Part shown: positions 10,105-19,372 of the stretch, piece by piece
Layout of the letters: every line of letters starts with the position of its first letter
Numbering within the stretch: the stretch's first letter is position 1
Made by a program: the position numbers and the translations under genes
Notes under the pieces: model-generated
What the model was told of the DNA's origin: nothing
The model's database searches: none
The model's input: only the letters and a program-made list of their open reading frames with translations
Assembly: GCF_000014145.1 (NCBI RefSeq)
Contig: NC_008255.1
Location: 1,179,501-1,243,500, forward strand
Source of the DNA: Cytophaga hutchinsonii ATCC 33406
Lineage (GTDB): Bacteria; Bacteroidota; Bacteroidia; Cytophagales; Cytophagaceae
Direction: 5' to 3'
DNA length: 64,000 nt

Positions 10105-10464
10105 CTAAACCTTCCGCCACAGCACTTTCAACACATTAATGTGGTGCCACTGATTTAAGAAAATGGCATAACAGATCAGAAGCCCGATTATGAATGCGAT
10201 GATTAATCCGGGCATGCCGCCAATGGTGGCACTTTTGGTTTTCTTTACAAAATGCGTGGATATGATTTCTGCCACGCTGCTGATCAGGGTGAAAACAGGA
10301 TAATAAATTACAATAATAATACCCATCTGTATTGCCGTTAGCTTATATGGATCTCTGTAACCGGTGTGAATGTTTAAATAATTTTTCGCAATGGTTGATA
10401 CAATCTCTGCAATGAACAGGGTTAATACAAAGACAAAGAATTTGGTAACGGATTTTTGATTCAT
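10105..10464 (-). CDS. Small integral membrane protein, function unknown
   Basis: 119 residues with three probable transmembrane helices (about 7-27, 46-66, 83-105) and a basic cytoplasmic loop HFVKKTKSATIGG. I do not recognise a family. Its start lies only 2 bases from the stop of the WG-repeat gene upstream of it on the same strand, so the two are probably co-transcribed. Confidence 0.65.
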   Translation of the reverse strand: MNQKSVTKFFVFVLTLFIAEIVSTIAKNYLNIHTGYRDPYKLTAIQMGIIIVIYYPVFTLISSVAEIISTHFVKKTKSATIGGMPGLIIAFIIGLLICYAIFLNQWHHINVLKVLWRKV

Positions 10465-10466
10465 TA

Positions 10467-13181
10467 TTATTTAAGAGAATTTTTATACAATTCCGTAAGG
10501 TAAGCAGATTTTTTAAAATAAAGGATTAGCTGCGAGTAGGGAAGAAGTACTTCTATTTCTTCGTATTCATAGCTGTTTTGCGAACGTTCATCTTCGAAAT
10601 AAAAAAGCAAGCCTTCTTTTTCAAACTGATATCCCGTAGCGAGTTCGACAATCTGTTCGCGGTCTGTGCACGAAAGCTGAATATCTTCCATTGAATCCAG
10701 CTGCAGGTTAATCAAACTGCTCAATATAGCTGTATGCTGCAGGTGATTGGTGACATCTGCCAGCGATAGTTGTTTCAGCTGATTATTGCTGGTAATGGTA
10801 TACAGAATATTTTCATGATGCACGTAATAAGAGGCTCTTTCCCATGATTCGCTGTACGACCTGATTTCTCCGAATGATGATGTATGTACTACTGCCGTAA
10901 TTGTTTCGCTGCCGCCGGATGCGTAGCCGTTACGATAGCCGTAATACATTTCTTCATCCGGTTCATAAGCAGATTGAATCAATATGTCAACATAATCCCT
11001 GTCGTACAAAACAAGCCGATTTTCCATGTCTTCTTCGATGTAGAGATTATTAAATGTACGCTTCTGATCGTTGCTGAATGATCGTATCAGTTCATAGTTG
11101 AGAAGTTTGCTTAATGCCGTATGTATGTGTGTCGAGTCAAACGCCAGTGTGATTTCATACTCACCGCCATACAGATCAGACATATAGCTATTTATTGTTT
11201 GTGATTGCATTTGTAATAGTTCACGTATCTCAGCACCATATACATCAGGCTTTGTGCCAGGCTTTACAAGCCATTTGCCGTTTTTTAAATATCCCCAGCT
11301 GTAACAGCGCTCTATCGCAATGATCTGGTCAGGCAATAGAGCGCAGCCGGTAACAGAATCAAGGTGCATCTGCTGGATGTATAAATCTGTATACGTTGAA
11401 TCCGTATAACTTTCCTCTGTTGTGCACAGATAGATGCTGTCGTTAACCGGAACAATAAGCGCATAGCTAAAAGGTACAACCGGCTGGAATGTATTGCAGT
11501 CCAGTACACCTGTTTTATATGTTTCGTTGTAAAGGTCTTCGGTTGTGGCTTGTATGACCACCCCGCCGGATGAAGCCAGATTAATGGGATATGCAAAATC
11601 AAGCGGACTCTTTAACGAGCCATTCCTGTCAATCAGCCTGAGTTCGGAGCTGTCGGCATGTTTTGCCCAGCAATAATCTTTTTCAGGATCATAACCGCTC
11701 AGCGCTGTATAAACCGGTTCAACCAATATTTCTCCCGCAGTATTTTTTATGCCGAATAAATAATCTTCTGTCATAAAAATAAAGGATTCATCCGATAACG
11801 GATTTTCACTGATGAAAAGATATTCCGGCGGTATGATCACATCTCCATAAAGATCCAGAATGCCAAACCGCCCCTGTTGAAGTATTGTTGTATAAGAATG
11901 TTCGCTTTGAAACGGGAAAATAAAATCATATACCGGTGGTACTACCTGCTGCAAGCCGCCGGAGATCATACCATACTTACCTTTAGAATACAGCAGGTAG
12001 CTTGCATCAGCATATTCACCTGCAGCAGAACGATATTCTGTTGAATCACGGACATTCAATACAATAACAGATGTATCGGGCAGGATAGAAATAATGTAAG
12101 GGGGAAGCGGTTCCTCATAGGAATATTCAGGCTCAGGGGCATAGAGTGGTTTTAAAAGCGCTATATTCTCATAATGACCGTTGTGCAATATGTTGCCCGC
12201 TGTATTTGCAACCTGAATACCTTTGGATGAATGCAGCAGATAAGCCGGATAGTCGCCGGCTAGGACATAGGAAATACTGTCGTATACACACGGAATCTTT
12301 AATTTACCATCTGTATTCAATACGCCTTGTTTTGATTTTTGCGTGACAATATATATGTTGTATTGCAAGAGACTTGCTGTGTCTATTTGCTGATACGCTT
12401 TTTTATTCAACTTTCGTCCGGCAATAGTAAATACATCGTATCCTTTGTTGTGTTTTTTTTGAAGCACTAGTGGCGCGTTTTCTGCGTCGCTCAGATAAAT
12501 ATCTGTATAGTCAAATGACACAATCGTTTTTCCTGTATGATCGATCAATCCGTAAGCGTTACCCTTTTTTGCCAGGTAATGATTCGAATCCGTCCAGTGC
12601 AGATAACTATAGGTATCCGGAGCAAATGTACGTTGTTGTATGAAATAGATGCGTATGGAATCGCTGTACGCAGGTCCGTAATGTACAATTGCTGACTGAT
12701 CACGGGGATTAATATCGATACGGATTGAATTTTCCAGCAGGATGGTATTGCCCGCAGCCAAGCCATAGCTATCCTGATTTTTAAAGAGCACATATTCTTT
12801 TTCATATGCTATAATCATATGCGGAAAATCTTTGATCATTATTTTTTTAGAAACGGGATCAAATACATCATAAACGGTGTCATGCTTCAGTACATACCAC
12901 CCGTTTTCACGAATGATATAATCATATTGTAAGGGTACGATCACGTTGCCAATCGTATCAAGTAATCCCTTGCGCTCGTTGATTCCTACAATAGCATATC
13001 CTCCATAAAATTCTTCTGCATGTAGGTATTGCGGCTGTACAATCCATTTTCCTGAATCATTCGTATATCCATAGAGGCACGTTTTATTATCTTTAAAAAG
13101 CGTTAATTGTGCTTGAACATCATTCTTGAAAAATAAACATGAACCAGTGCAGATAAATAAAAGTATGATTCGTTTTAGCAT
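10467..13181 (-). CDS. Exported WG-repeat protein
   Basis: 904 residues with a signal peptide (about 1-24, ending DVQAQ). The body carries many copies of the WG repeat, of form YG(L/M/Y)IDxxGKxIVxPxYDxI; examples are YGYTNDSGKWIVQPQYLHAE, KGLLDTIGNVIVPLQYDYI, YGLIDHTGKTIVSFDYTDI and FGILDLYGDVIIPPEYLFI. The C-terminal third (about 640-904) lacks clear WG units and resembles the DUF3298-like or uncharacterised C-termini of such proteins only loosely. WG repeats are thought to form extracytoplasmic beta structures; no enzymatic role can be assigned. The downstream membrane protein gene is nearly contiguous. Confidence 0.85.
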   Translation of the reverse strand: MLKRIILLFICTGSCLFFKNDVQAQLTLFKDNKTCLYGYTNDSGKWIVQPQYLHAEEFYGGYAIVGINERKGLLDTIGNVIVPLQYDYIIRENGWYVLKHDTVYDVFDPVSKKIMIKDFPHMIIAYEKEYVLFKNQDSYGLAAGNTILLENSIRIDINPRDQSAIVHYGPAYSDSIRIYFIQQRTFAPDTYSYLHWTDSNHYLAKKGNAYGLIDHTGKTIVSFDYTDIYLSDAENAPLVLQKKHNKGYDVFTIAGRKLNKKAYQQIDTASLLQYNIYIVTQKSKQGVLNTDGKLKIPCVYDSISYVLAGDYPAYLLHSSKGIQVANTAGNILHNGHYENIALLKPLYAPEPEYSYEEPLPPYIISILPDTSVIVLNVRDSTEYRSAAGEYADASYLLYSKGKYGMISGGLQQVVPPVYDFIFPFQSEHSYTTILQQGRFGILDLYGDVIIPPEYLFISENPLSDESFIFMTEDYLFGIKNTAGEILVEPVYTALSGYDPEKDYCWAKHADSSELRLIDRNGSLKSPLDFAYPINLASSGGVVIQATTEDLYNETYKTGVLDCNTFQPVVPFSYALIVPVNDSIYLCTTEESYTDSTYTDLYIQQMHLDSVTGCALLPDQIIAIERCYSWGYLKNGKWLVKPGTKPDVYGAEIRELLQMQSQTINSYMSDLYGGEYEITLAFDSTHIHTALSKLLNYELIRSFSNDQKRTFNNLYIEEDMENRLVLYDRDYVDILIQSAYEPDEEMYYGYRNGYASGGSETITAVVHTSSFGEIRSYSESWERASYYVHHENILYTITSNNQLKQLSLADVTNHLQHTAILSSLINLQLDSMEDIQLSCTDREQIVELATGYQFEKEGLLFYFEDERSQNSYEYEEIEVLLPYSQLILYFKKSAYLTELYKNSLK

Positions 13182-13225
13182 CCTCTTAAAAGTGAAATAA
13201 CTGAACCTAAAAATACACCAGAATT

Positions 13226-13897
13226 ATGACTATAAAAACACTTCGGATTTCAATACTTCTCTTTGGATTATTATCTTGCAAAATGAAAGATGAAGCAGCT
13301 GAGATCAAACCAGCAGAACCGATCCGGTATCTGGCTTTAGGGGATTCGTATACCATTGGCGAAAGTGTGCCTGCGGATGAGAATTTTCCGGCACAGCTTG
13401 TGTCTGCTATGAAACAATCGGGTTCATCGGTTTCATCGTATAAAATTATTGCCCGCACCGGCTGGACAACAACAAATTTAAAAATGGCTATTGAAGCAGC
13501 CGGTTTAAAAGACACCTTTAACCTGGTTTCGCTACTTATTGGTGTAAACAATCAGTACCAGGGGAAAAGCATTAGCCAGTACCGGACGGAATTTGTAGAG
13601 CTGGCCCAACGTGCCATACAATTTGCAGGTGGTAAGAAAGAAAACGTTTTTGTCGTATCCATTCCCGATTACGGATACACACCTTTTGGGAAAAGTAATC
13701 AAGCGAGTATTTCCCAACAAATCGATTTGTTTAATGCTGCAAATAAGCAGCTTTCTGACTCGTTAGGGTTGACGTATTGTAACATTACTCCAATCTCCAG
13801 AAGAGGGCTCAGTGAGCCGGATCTGGTTGCCGGAGACGGATTACACCCTTCTGCAAAAATGTATAAAGAATGGGTGGATATAATTCTGCAGCGGTAG
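13226..13897 (+). CDS. SGNH/GDSL hydrolase, lipoprotein
   Basis: 223 residues. The N-terminus ends in the lipobox LLSC (Cys18), so the protein is probably a periplasm-facing or surface lipoprotein. SGNH blocks are intact: block I LALGDSYTIG with nucleophile Ser41, block III GVNNQY with the oxyanion Asn, and block V DGLHPS with Asp204 and His207. This predicts an esterase or acyl-/acetyl-hydrolase. The substrate cannot be told from sequence. It is divergent from the WG-repeat gene across only 44 bp, so the two promoters overlap. A hairpin terminator follows at 13944. Confidence 0.88.
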   Translation: MTIKTLRISILLFGLLSCKMKDEAAEIKPAEPIRYLALGDSYTIGESVPADENFPAQLVSAMKQSGSSVSSYKIIARTGWTTTNLKMAIEAAGLKDTFNLVSLLIGVNNQYQGKSISQYRTEFVELAQRAIQFAGGKKENVFVVSIPDYGYTPFGKSNQASISQQIDLFNAANKQLSDSLGLTYCNITPISRRGLSEPDLVAGDGLHPSAKMYKEWVDIILQR

Positions 13898-13943
13898 ATT
13901 TTACGGTAAATCATTTTCGTTTACACATACTTTTAGTATTTTG

Positions 13944-13984
13944 AAATCTATGGAGCAGGTATTTGCCTGTTCCATAGATTTTTT
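13944..13984 (+). terminator. Hairpin terminator after the SGNH hydrolase gene
   Basis: AAATCTATGGAGCAGG pairs with CCTGTTCCATAGATTT (one G-T pair) across a short loop and is followed by TTTTATT. Confidence 0.8.
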
Positions 13985-14038
13985 ATTGCTGCTATAGCTT
14001 GCGCAAGTATTTTATGAAACTATAAAACGATATCATTT

Positions 14039-15052
14039 ATGAAAGCAATTGGATTTAAAAGATCGTTACCGATAACAGATACAAATAGTTTTATACTTTT
14101 TGAAACAGACAAACCTGTTGCATCGGGAAGGAACCTATTGGTTAAAATACAGGCCATATCGGTGAACCCGGTAGATTTTAAAGTGCGGCAGAACAGCGCG
14201 AAAGAAGCGGAGCTGGAAACACCTAAGATCATCGGCTGGGATGCGGTAGGTATTGTGGAAGAAATTGGCAATGAAGTAAGCCTGTTTAAAAAAGGAGATA
14301 CTGTTTTTTATGCCGGCGAACTGACAAAGCCGGGTACAAATGCGGAATACCAATTGGTCGATGAACGCATTGTTGGTCTGGCTCCTGAAAGCCTTTCTCT
14401 TGCTGAAGCTGCAGCGCTGCCCTTAACAGCATTGACTGCCTGGGAAATATTATTTGATCGAATCCGTATTCAGCCTGATAAGGATAAAGGCAAAAGTATT
14501 CTGATCATCGGCGGTGCCGGCGGTGTTGGTTCTATCGCGATTCAACTGGCTAAAAAGGTTGCAGGATTAACCGTCATTGCGACCGCTTCAAGACCTGAAA
14601 CTAAACAATGGTGTAAAGACCTGGGTGCGGATCATGTGGTGAATCACGCGGATCTGTTAACCGAAATGCAGTCCATTGGTTTTAAGCAGGTAGATTTTAT
14701 TCTGGATTTTGTAGATGCTAATGCGTATTGGGATGTAATGGCTGAACTTATCAAACCACAAGGGCACATCGCATCTATAACAGGCTCTGCAACGCCGGTT
14801 GCATTGAATAAATTGAAAAATAAAAGTGTAAGTTTCTCCTGGGAGCTGATGTTTACACGTGCCATGTTCAATACCGATGATATGATCGAGCAGCACGAGA
14901 TCTTAACAAAGGTAGCTGCGCTTATTGATAAAAAAGAAATACGCACCACACTAAAGCAGGTATTGAAAGGTTTCACCGTTGAAAACCTGAAACAGGCACA
15001 CGTGTTACTTGAAAGCGGCAAAACAATCGGGAAGGTTGTGATTGAGTTTTAA
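14039..15052 (+). CDS. Zinc-free MDR oxidoreductase (quinone reductase type)
   Basis: 337 residues of the medium-chain dehydrogenase/reductase superfamily. N-terminal GroES-like domain (about 25-125, ISVNPVDFKVRQ), then a Rossmann fold with the NADPH-binding motif IIGGAGGVGSIAIQLAKK (about 155-175) and LGADHVVNH. The cysteine and histidine zinc ligands of classical alcohol dehydrogenases are absent, so it belongs to the ZADH/quinone oxidoreductase branch. It likely reduces quinones or enones with NADPH. It stands alone between a terminator and repeat DNA. Confidence 0.87.
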   Translation: MKAIGFKRSLPITDTNSFILFETDKPVASGRNLLVKIQAISVNPVDFKVRQNSAKEAELETPKIIGWDAVGIVEEIGNEVSLFKKGDTVFYAGELTKPGTNAEYQLVDERIVGLAPESLSLAEAAALPLTALTAWEILFDRIRIQPDKDKGKSILIIGGAGGVGSIAIQLAKKVAGLTVIATASRPETKQWCKDLGADHVVNHADLLTEMQSIGFKQVDFILDFVDANAYWDVMAELIKPQGHIASITGSATPVALNKLKNKSVSFSWELMFTRAMFNTDDMIEQHEILTKVAALIDKKEIRTTLKQVLKGFTVENLKQAHVLLESGKTIGKVVIEF

Positions 15053-15080
15053 TGTAATTATGAATTATGTACCTTTTGAA

Positions 15081-15202
15081 CCTGGCGCCAGTCTTAGCGC
15101 AGCGGGACTGGTGCCGTTGATTTTTCAGTTTTTGACTGGTTTGTTAACATGTAGTCAATAACAGCGAAATGGTGCACACCAGTCTGAAGACTGGCGCGAG
15201 GG
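15081..15202. repeat. REP-like element with terminal hairpins
   Basis: The ends are inverted copies: CTGGCGCCAGTCTT at 15082-15095 and its near-perfect inverse (13 of 14) at 15187-15200. Each end is itself a hairpin: GGCGCCAGTC/GGACTGGTGCC on the left and CACCAGTCT/AGACTGGCGC on the right. The structure resembles a bipartite REP (BIME) or a small MITE. Its right end abuts the homologous part of the four-helix-bundle gene at 15204. Confidence 0.65.
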
Positions 15203-15206
15203 TTGT

Positions 15207-15485
15207 AAACAAATGCTACGGGCAGGCACTTCTATTGGCGCCAATGTTCGAGAAGCTGTAAATGCTCAACGTAAGCCAGATTTCATTCACAAATTGTCCA
15301 TTTCTCAAAAAGAATGTGATGAAACGCTTTACTGGCTAGAACTTCTAAAGGAAACAACGTATATATCTGAATTTGAATTTGAAAGTATGTACAATGACAA
15401 TGTTGATTTGTTGAAAATTCTTCGCAGCATTATTATTACATCAAAGAAGGTTAATGACAATTCATTCCGCCGCGGCGGATCATAA
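15207..15485 (+). pseudogene. 5'-truncated four-helix-bundle (23S rRNA IVP-like) protein
   Basis: The 90 codons from 15213 match the C-terminal three quarters of the four-helix-bundle/S23-type family: LRAGTSIGANVREA, DFIHKLSISQKECDETLYWLELL, then a terminal helix. Recognisable homology begins at KQ just before the ATG (15207), while the codons before that belong to the REP-like element, so the first helix (about 30 residues) is lost. The ATG at 15213 is an internal methionine replacing a Leu of the family. The protein, if made, would lack a core helix. The 3' end runs through the palindrome TCCGCCGCGGCGGA, encoding RRGG. A functional short protein is possible but less likely. Confidence 0.65.
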
Positions 15486-15499
15486 TTCATAATTCATAA

Positions 15500-16117
15500 T
15501 TATAAAATGTAATCCGAAATCTTCAGCACCTTCTGCGCAAACGCATATTCTTCCGGAATATTGGATGCGATAATAATGGTTTTTTTGCCAAGCAGTTTTG
15601 TTACTTCATTCACATACCATTTACTGCCTTGTTCATCCAGGTTGCTGGTAGGTTCATCTAAAAAGAGCAGGGGGGTATCAGATAATAATGCCAAACCTAA
15701 TTTAACACGTTGTTTCATACCGGAAGAAAAATTACGGATCTCTTTATTCTGTCCTTTGCTAATGCCGCAATACGCAGCAAACGCAGCGCTGTCTTTAATG
15801 GATAGTTGCTTGAAGGATTGGTGGAACTGCAGCATTTCCGCTAAGGTCATTTCTTCAATGATTTCCTGATATGGAGAAACGTAGGAGATACGTTTATATA
15901 GATCGGAATCCTCAATTTTATCTGTTCCTGAAAAAAAAGAAACCGTACCGACAGTCGGTACGGTTAATGAACTTAATACTTGTAGTAAGGTAGATTTTCC
16001 TGATCCGTTCGCACCAGTAATCGCAAGGGTTGAGCAATTTTCAACAGAAACAGAAACGTTTTTAAAGATCCAATCTCTGTTATATCGTTTGCCAATATTA
16101 CTTGCTGTTATCTTCAC
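15500..16117 (-). CDS. ABC transporter ATP-binding protein (CcmA-like)
   Basis: 205 residues, a single short nucleotide-binding domain: Walker A GANGSGKST (about 35-43), signature FSSGMKQR (about 127), Walker B LLFLDEPTS (about 149-157) and switch region ASNIPEEY lacking the usual His after the D-loop strand. Its size and sequence resemble the haem-exporter CcmA/NatA group. No permease gene is adjacent. Its start codon overlaps the lpxA stop by 1 base, so it is the last gene of the lipid A operon. The substrate is unknown. Confidence 0.82.
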   Translation of the reverse strand: MKITASNIGKRYNRDWIFKNVSVSVENCSTLAITGANGSGKSTLLQVLSSLTVPTVGTVSFFSGTDKIEDSDLYKRISYVSPYQEIIEEMTLAEMLQFHQSFKQLSIKDSAAFAAYCGISKGQNKEIRNFSSGMKQRVKLGLALLSDTPLLFLDEPTSNLDEQGSKWYVNEVTKLLGKKTIIIASNIPEEYAFAQKVLKISDYIL

Positions 16118-16896
16118 TAGTCGCCTATTCCTTTCATGATACCTCTGTCCGAGTTGCGCATGAAGTTTACGATCTCATCTAATTCTTTTGAAGGCGCGAA
16201 GTTTACTTCCAGGTGATTTAATGCCTGAGAGTTATTGAATCCTCTTAAATAAATAACACGGTAAATATCCTGTATCTCGTTGATTTTTTCATTTGAAAAA
16301 CCACGACGTCTTAATCCTACGGAGTTAATCCCGCAATAGCTCAACGGCTCACGTCCGGCCTTTGTATATGGCGGAACATCTTTACGTACCAATGAACCTC
16401 CGGATACCATCACGTGTGCACCGATCTTGCAGAACTGGTGAATAGCGCTCGCACCACTGATGATTGCATAATCATCAATAATAGCGTGGCCAGCAACCTG
16501 TACCGCATTTGCAAGGATACAGTGATCACCTACGATACAATCGTGTGCAATGTGTACATATGCCATTAATAAGCAATTGCTGCCTACAACAGTCTTGAAT
16601 TTATCTTTTGTACCTCTGCTTATGGTAACACATTCTCTGATAACGGTATTGTCACCAATGATTGTTAATGTTTCTTCTCCTTCAAATTTCAGATCCTGAG
16701 GAAGCGTTGAAATAGATGCACCCGGGAAAATCTTGCAGTTTTTTCCGATACGCGCACCTTCCATAATCGTAACATTGGGGCCTATCCAGGTACCTTCACC
16801 TATTTCAACGTTTTTATGAATCGTTGTAAATGGTTCGATTACTACATTCTGTGCAATCTTAGCTTCCGGATGTATATATGCTAATGGCTGATTCAT
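16117..16896 (-). CDS. lpxA: UDP-GlcNAc O-acyltransferase
   Basis: 259 residues, the usual length. Hexapeptide repeats of a left-handed beta-helix cover about 5-190 (IGEGTWIGPNVTI, IGDNTVI), with the catalytic His in VHIAHDCIVGDH and a C-terminal helical domain (LRRRGFSNEKINEIQDIYRV). It catalyses the first committed step of lipid A synthesis, transferring a 3-hydroxyacyl chain from ACP to UDP-GlcNAc in the cytoplasm. It lies 2 bases after lpxC-fabZ in the operon lpxD, lpxC-fabZ, lpxA, ABC ATPase. Confidence 0.96.
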   Translation of the reverse strand: MNQPLAYIHPEAKIAQNVVIEPFTTIHKNVEIGEGTWIGPNVTIMEGARIGKNCKIFPGASISTLPQDLKFEGEETLTIIGDNTVIRECVTISRGTKDKFKTVVGSNCLLMAYVHIAHDCIVGDHCILANAVQVAGHAIIDDYAIISGASAIHQFCKIGAHVMVSGGSLVRKDVPPYTKAGREPLSYCGINSVGLRRRGFSNEKINEIQDIYRVIYLRGFNNSQALNHLEVNFAPSKELDEIVNFMRNSDRGIMKGIGD

Positions 16897-16898
16897 GC

Positions 16899-18287
16899 TT
16901 ATTTCTTTTTAACAATACTTGCTGTTAAACTTGCTTCACAAACTAAATTTCCTCCTACATAAGCCTGACCCTGCATTTTTGCAATGCCGCGTTTGATTGG
17001 TGCCGTTAACTCACATTTGAAAACCAATGTATCGCCCGGTACAACCATGCGACGGAATTTTGCACTTTCAATACTCAGGAAATAGGTCCAGTAATTTTCC
17101 GGATCCGGTACAGACTGCATCACAAAGATACCACCTGTTTGAGCCATCGCTTCAATCTGAAGTACGCCCGGCATAACAGGGTTTCCTGGGAAATGCCCTT
17201 CAAAAAACGGTTCATTGATGGTAACATTCTTAACGCCGATAATCATATTCTCGTCAAGGTGTACAATCTTATCAACCAGTTTGAATGGGTATCTGTGTGG
17301 AAGTAATTTATAAATCTGATTTACATCCAACACAGACGGCTGTGTAATATCGTAATGCGGGGCTTTTTGTCTGGAATCCATCATTACACGTTTTAATTTC
17401 TTAGCGAAAGCTACGTTAGAGGCATGGCCCGGGCGGGCTGCCATAATCTGTGCTTTTAACGGACGGCCAACCAAAGCTAAATCACCAACAACATCCAATA
17501 ATTTATGTCTGGCAGGTTCATTTTTATAACGAAGTTCGATATTATTCAGAATACCTTCTTTCTTAACTTCAACTTTATCTTTACCGAAAAGTTTTGCCAG
17601 GCTGTCCAGTTCATCATCTTTTACAATGCGGTCAACAATAACAATTGCATTGTTCAGATCCCCACCTTTAATCAGGTTCTGCTTATGCAGCATTTCCAGT
17701 TCATGTAAGAAGCAGAAGGTACGGCAGGAAGCAATTTCCTTTTCAAACTGGTTGATATTATTTAAGGTTGCATGCTGGCTTCCAAGTACAGGAGAATTGT
17801 AATCAACCATTACGGTTACCCGGTAATCATCTAATGGGAGAGCGGCAAGTTCAATGTTTTTTTCAGCATCCTGGAAGAAGATACCGTGTGGTACTTCAAA
17901 AAAGTTACGCAATGCATTTTGTTCTTCTAAACCAATTGCATTAATCGCTTCAATAAACGGAAGGGAACTTCCATCCATGATCGGAATTTCAGGGCCATCC
18001 AGTTCAATAAGAATGTTGTCAATCTGTAAACCAACAAGAGCGGCTAATGCGTGTTCTACGGTGTTGATACGGGCTCCGTTTTTTTCAATCGAAGTTCCTC
18101 TTGAAACGTCAACCACATTATCAACATCACATTCTACAACCGGTTGATCGGGTAGATCAACGCGTTTAAATAAAATACCATGATTGATCGGAGCAGGAAC
18201 AAATGTAAGATTTACTTGAGCACCAGTATGCAGTCCAACGCCTGAAACCTTTACAGGCGCTTTTATAGTGTGTTGTTTAGTATACAT
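16899..18287 (-). CDS. lpxC-fabZ: Bifunctional LpxC deacetylase / FabZ dehydratase
   Basis: 462 residues. Residues 1 to about 310 are LpxC: zinc ligands in NTVEHALAAL and HKLLDVVGDLAL (H...D), and the catalytic His in ARPGHASN. About 315-462 are FabZ: active-site His in LPHRYPFKLVD and catalytic Glu in EGHFPGNPVMPGVLQIEAMAQ. LpxC removes acetate from UDP-3-O-acyl-GlcNAc; FabZ dehydrates 3-hydroxyacyl-ACP. The fusion is a known Bacteroidota trait and couples competing uses of 3-hydroxyacyl-ACP. It is co-transcribed with lpxD upstream (9-bp gap) and lpxA downstream. Confidence 0.96.
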   Translation of the reverse strand: MYTKQHTIKAPVKVSGVGLHTGAQVNLTFVPAPINHGILFKRVDLPDQPVVECDVDNVVDVSRGTSIEKNGARINTVEHALAALVGLQIDNILIELDGPEIPIMDGSSLPFIEAINAIGLEEQNALRNFFEVPHGIFFQDAEKNIELAALPLDDYRVTVMVDYNSPVLGSQHATLNNINQFEKEIASCRTFCFLHELEMLHKQNLIKGGDLNNAIVIVDRIVKDDELDSLAKLFGKDKVEVKKEGILNNIELRYKNEPARHKLLDVVGDLALVGRPLKAQIMAARPGHASNVAFAKKLKRVMMDSRQKAPHYDITQPSVLDVNQIYKLLPHRYPFKLVDKIVHLDENMIIGVKNVTINEPFFEGHFPGNPVMPGVLQIEAMAQTGGIFVMQSVPDPENYWTYFLSIESAKFRRMVVPGDTLVFKCELTAPIKRGIAKMQGQAYVGGNLVCEASLTASIVKKK

Positions 18288-18296
18288 TAATTAAAA

Positions 18297-19346
18297 TTAG
18301 GATTCCTTTATTCCAGACAAATTTAGTGTTTTTTCTTCCAATTCCTCTATACGCTTCTGTAATGTGGGAAGTTTTCTATATATGGCAAATGATTTTAAAA
18401 AATCTAACTTTTCTATGGCCGGGGAGCCTAATAGTGTGAGTCCTTCTTCTGATATAGTTCTGCCAATGCCCGCTTGCGCTGCAATGGTTGTTTTATTTGC
18501 AATTTTAATGTGGCCGATAATACCTACCTGGCCGGCAATGATGCAGTTTTCACCAATGGTTGTAGAGCCTGAAATGCCTGCCTGAGCAGCGATAACGGTA
18601 TTTTTTCCAATCTTAACGTTGTGTGCAATCTGGATCAGGTTATCTATTTTTACTCCGTCATAAATAATGGTAGAACCCATTGTAGCGCAGTCGATAACTG
18701 TGTTTGCGCCAATGTCAACGTGGTTGCCGATTACAACATTTCCGATCTGCGGAATGGTTTTATACGTTCCGTCTGCCTGAGGAGCAAAACCAAAACCGTC
18801 GCTTCCGATCACACAGCCGGAATGAATGGTAACCTGATTGCCAAGCTCGCAGTTAGCATATATTTTAACACCGGCATAAATAGTTGTATTGTCACCAATA
18901 GTAACATTGTCTCCAATGTATGCTTGTGGATAAATCTTAACATTATTGCCGATTTTGCAATTTGAACCAATGTATGCAAAGGCTCCGATATAGTGATTAG
19001 AACCAATTACAGCATTTTTTCCGATGAAGCTGGGTTCTTCTTTACCCATTTTTGAAGCGTTTAATGCTTGTTGATAAGCTTCTAAAATCGTGGTAAAACT
19101 TGTGTATGGATCGTCTACAAGTATTAAAGAGGTCTTTAACGATTCCCGTGGCTGGAAATCCTTTTTTACAATAACCGCACTGGCATTGGTGGAATAAATG
19201 AAACTTTCGTATTTGGGATTAGATAAAAAGGAAATACTTCCGGAGGAAGCTTCTTCAATTTTTGCAATTGAACTGACTTTAGCTTTCCCATCTCCTTTTA
19301 CTTCTCCACCTAATAGGTGCGCTATTTCCTCTAAAGTAAATTCCAT
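18297..19346 (-). CDS. lpxD: UDP-3-O-acylglucosamine N-acyltransferase
   Basis: 349 residues. N-terminal uridine-binding domain (about 1-95, FTLEEIAHLLGGEVKGDG), then hexapeptide repeats (about 100-310) with the catalytic His in IQIAHNVKIGKNTVI, and a C-terminal helix (LQKRIEELEEKTLNL). It adds the second 3-hydroxyacyl chain, N-linked, to the LpxC product. First lipid A gene of the operon, 26 bp after the HD-domain gene. Confidence 0.96.
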   Translation of the reverse strand: MEFTLEEIAHLLGGEVKGDGKAKVSSIAKIEEASSGSISFLSNPKYESFIYSTNASAVIVKKDFQPRESLKTSLILVDDPYTSFTTILEAYQQALNASKMGKEEPSFIGKNAVIGSNHYIGAFAYIGSNCKIGNNVKIYPQAYIGDNVTIGDNTTIYAGVKIYANCELGNQVTIHSGCVIGSDGFGFAPQADGTYKTIPQIGNVVIGNHVDIGANTVIDCATMGSTIIYDGVKIDNLIQIAHNVKIGKNTVIAAQAGISGSTTIGENCIIAGQVGIIGHIKIANKTTIAAQAGIGRTISEEGLTLLGSPAIEKLDFLKSFAIYRKLPTLQKRIEELEEKTLNLSGIKES

Positions 19347-19372
19347 TTATATTGTCGTGAAAGTATATTAAA

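Noticed and set aside
16899-18287. Frameshift or misassembly joining lpxC and fabZ
   Set aside because: The fusion is continuous, both active sites are intact, and it is a known Bacteroidota arrangement.
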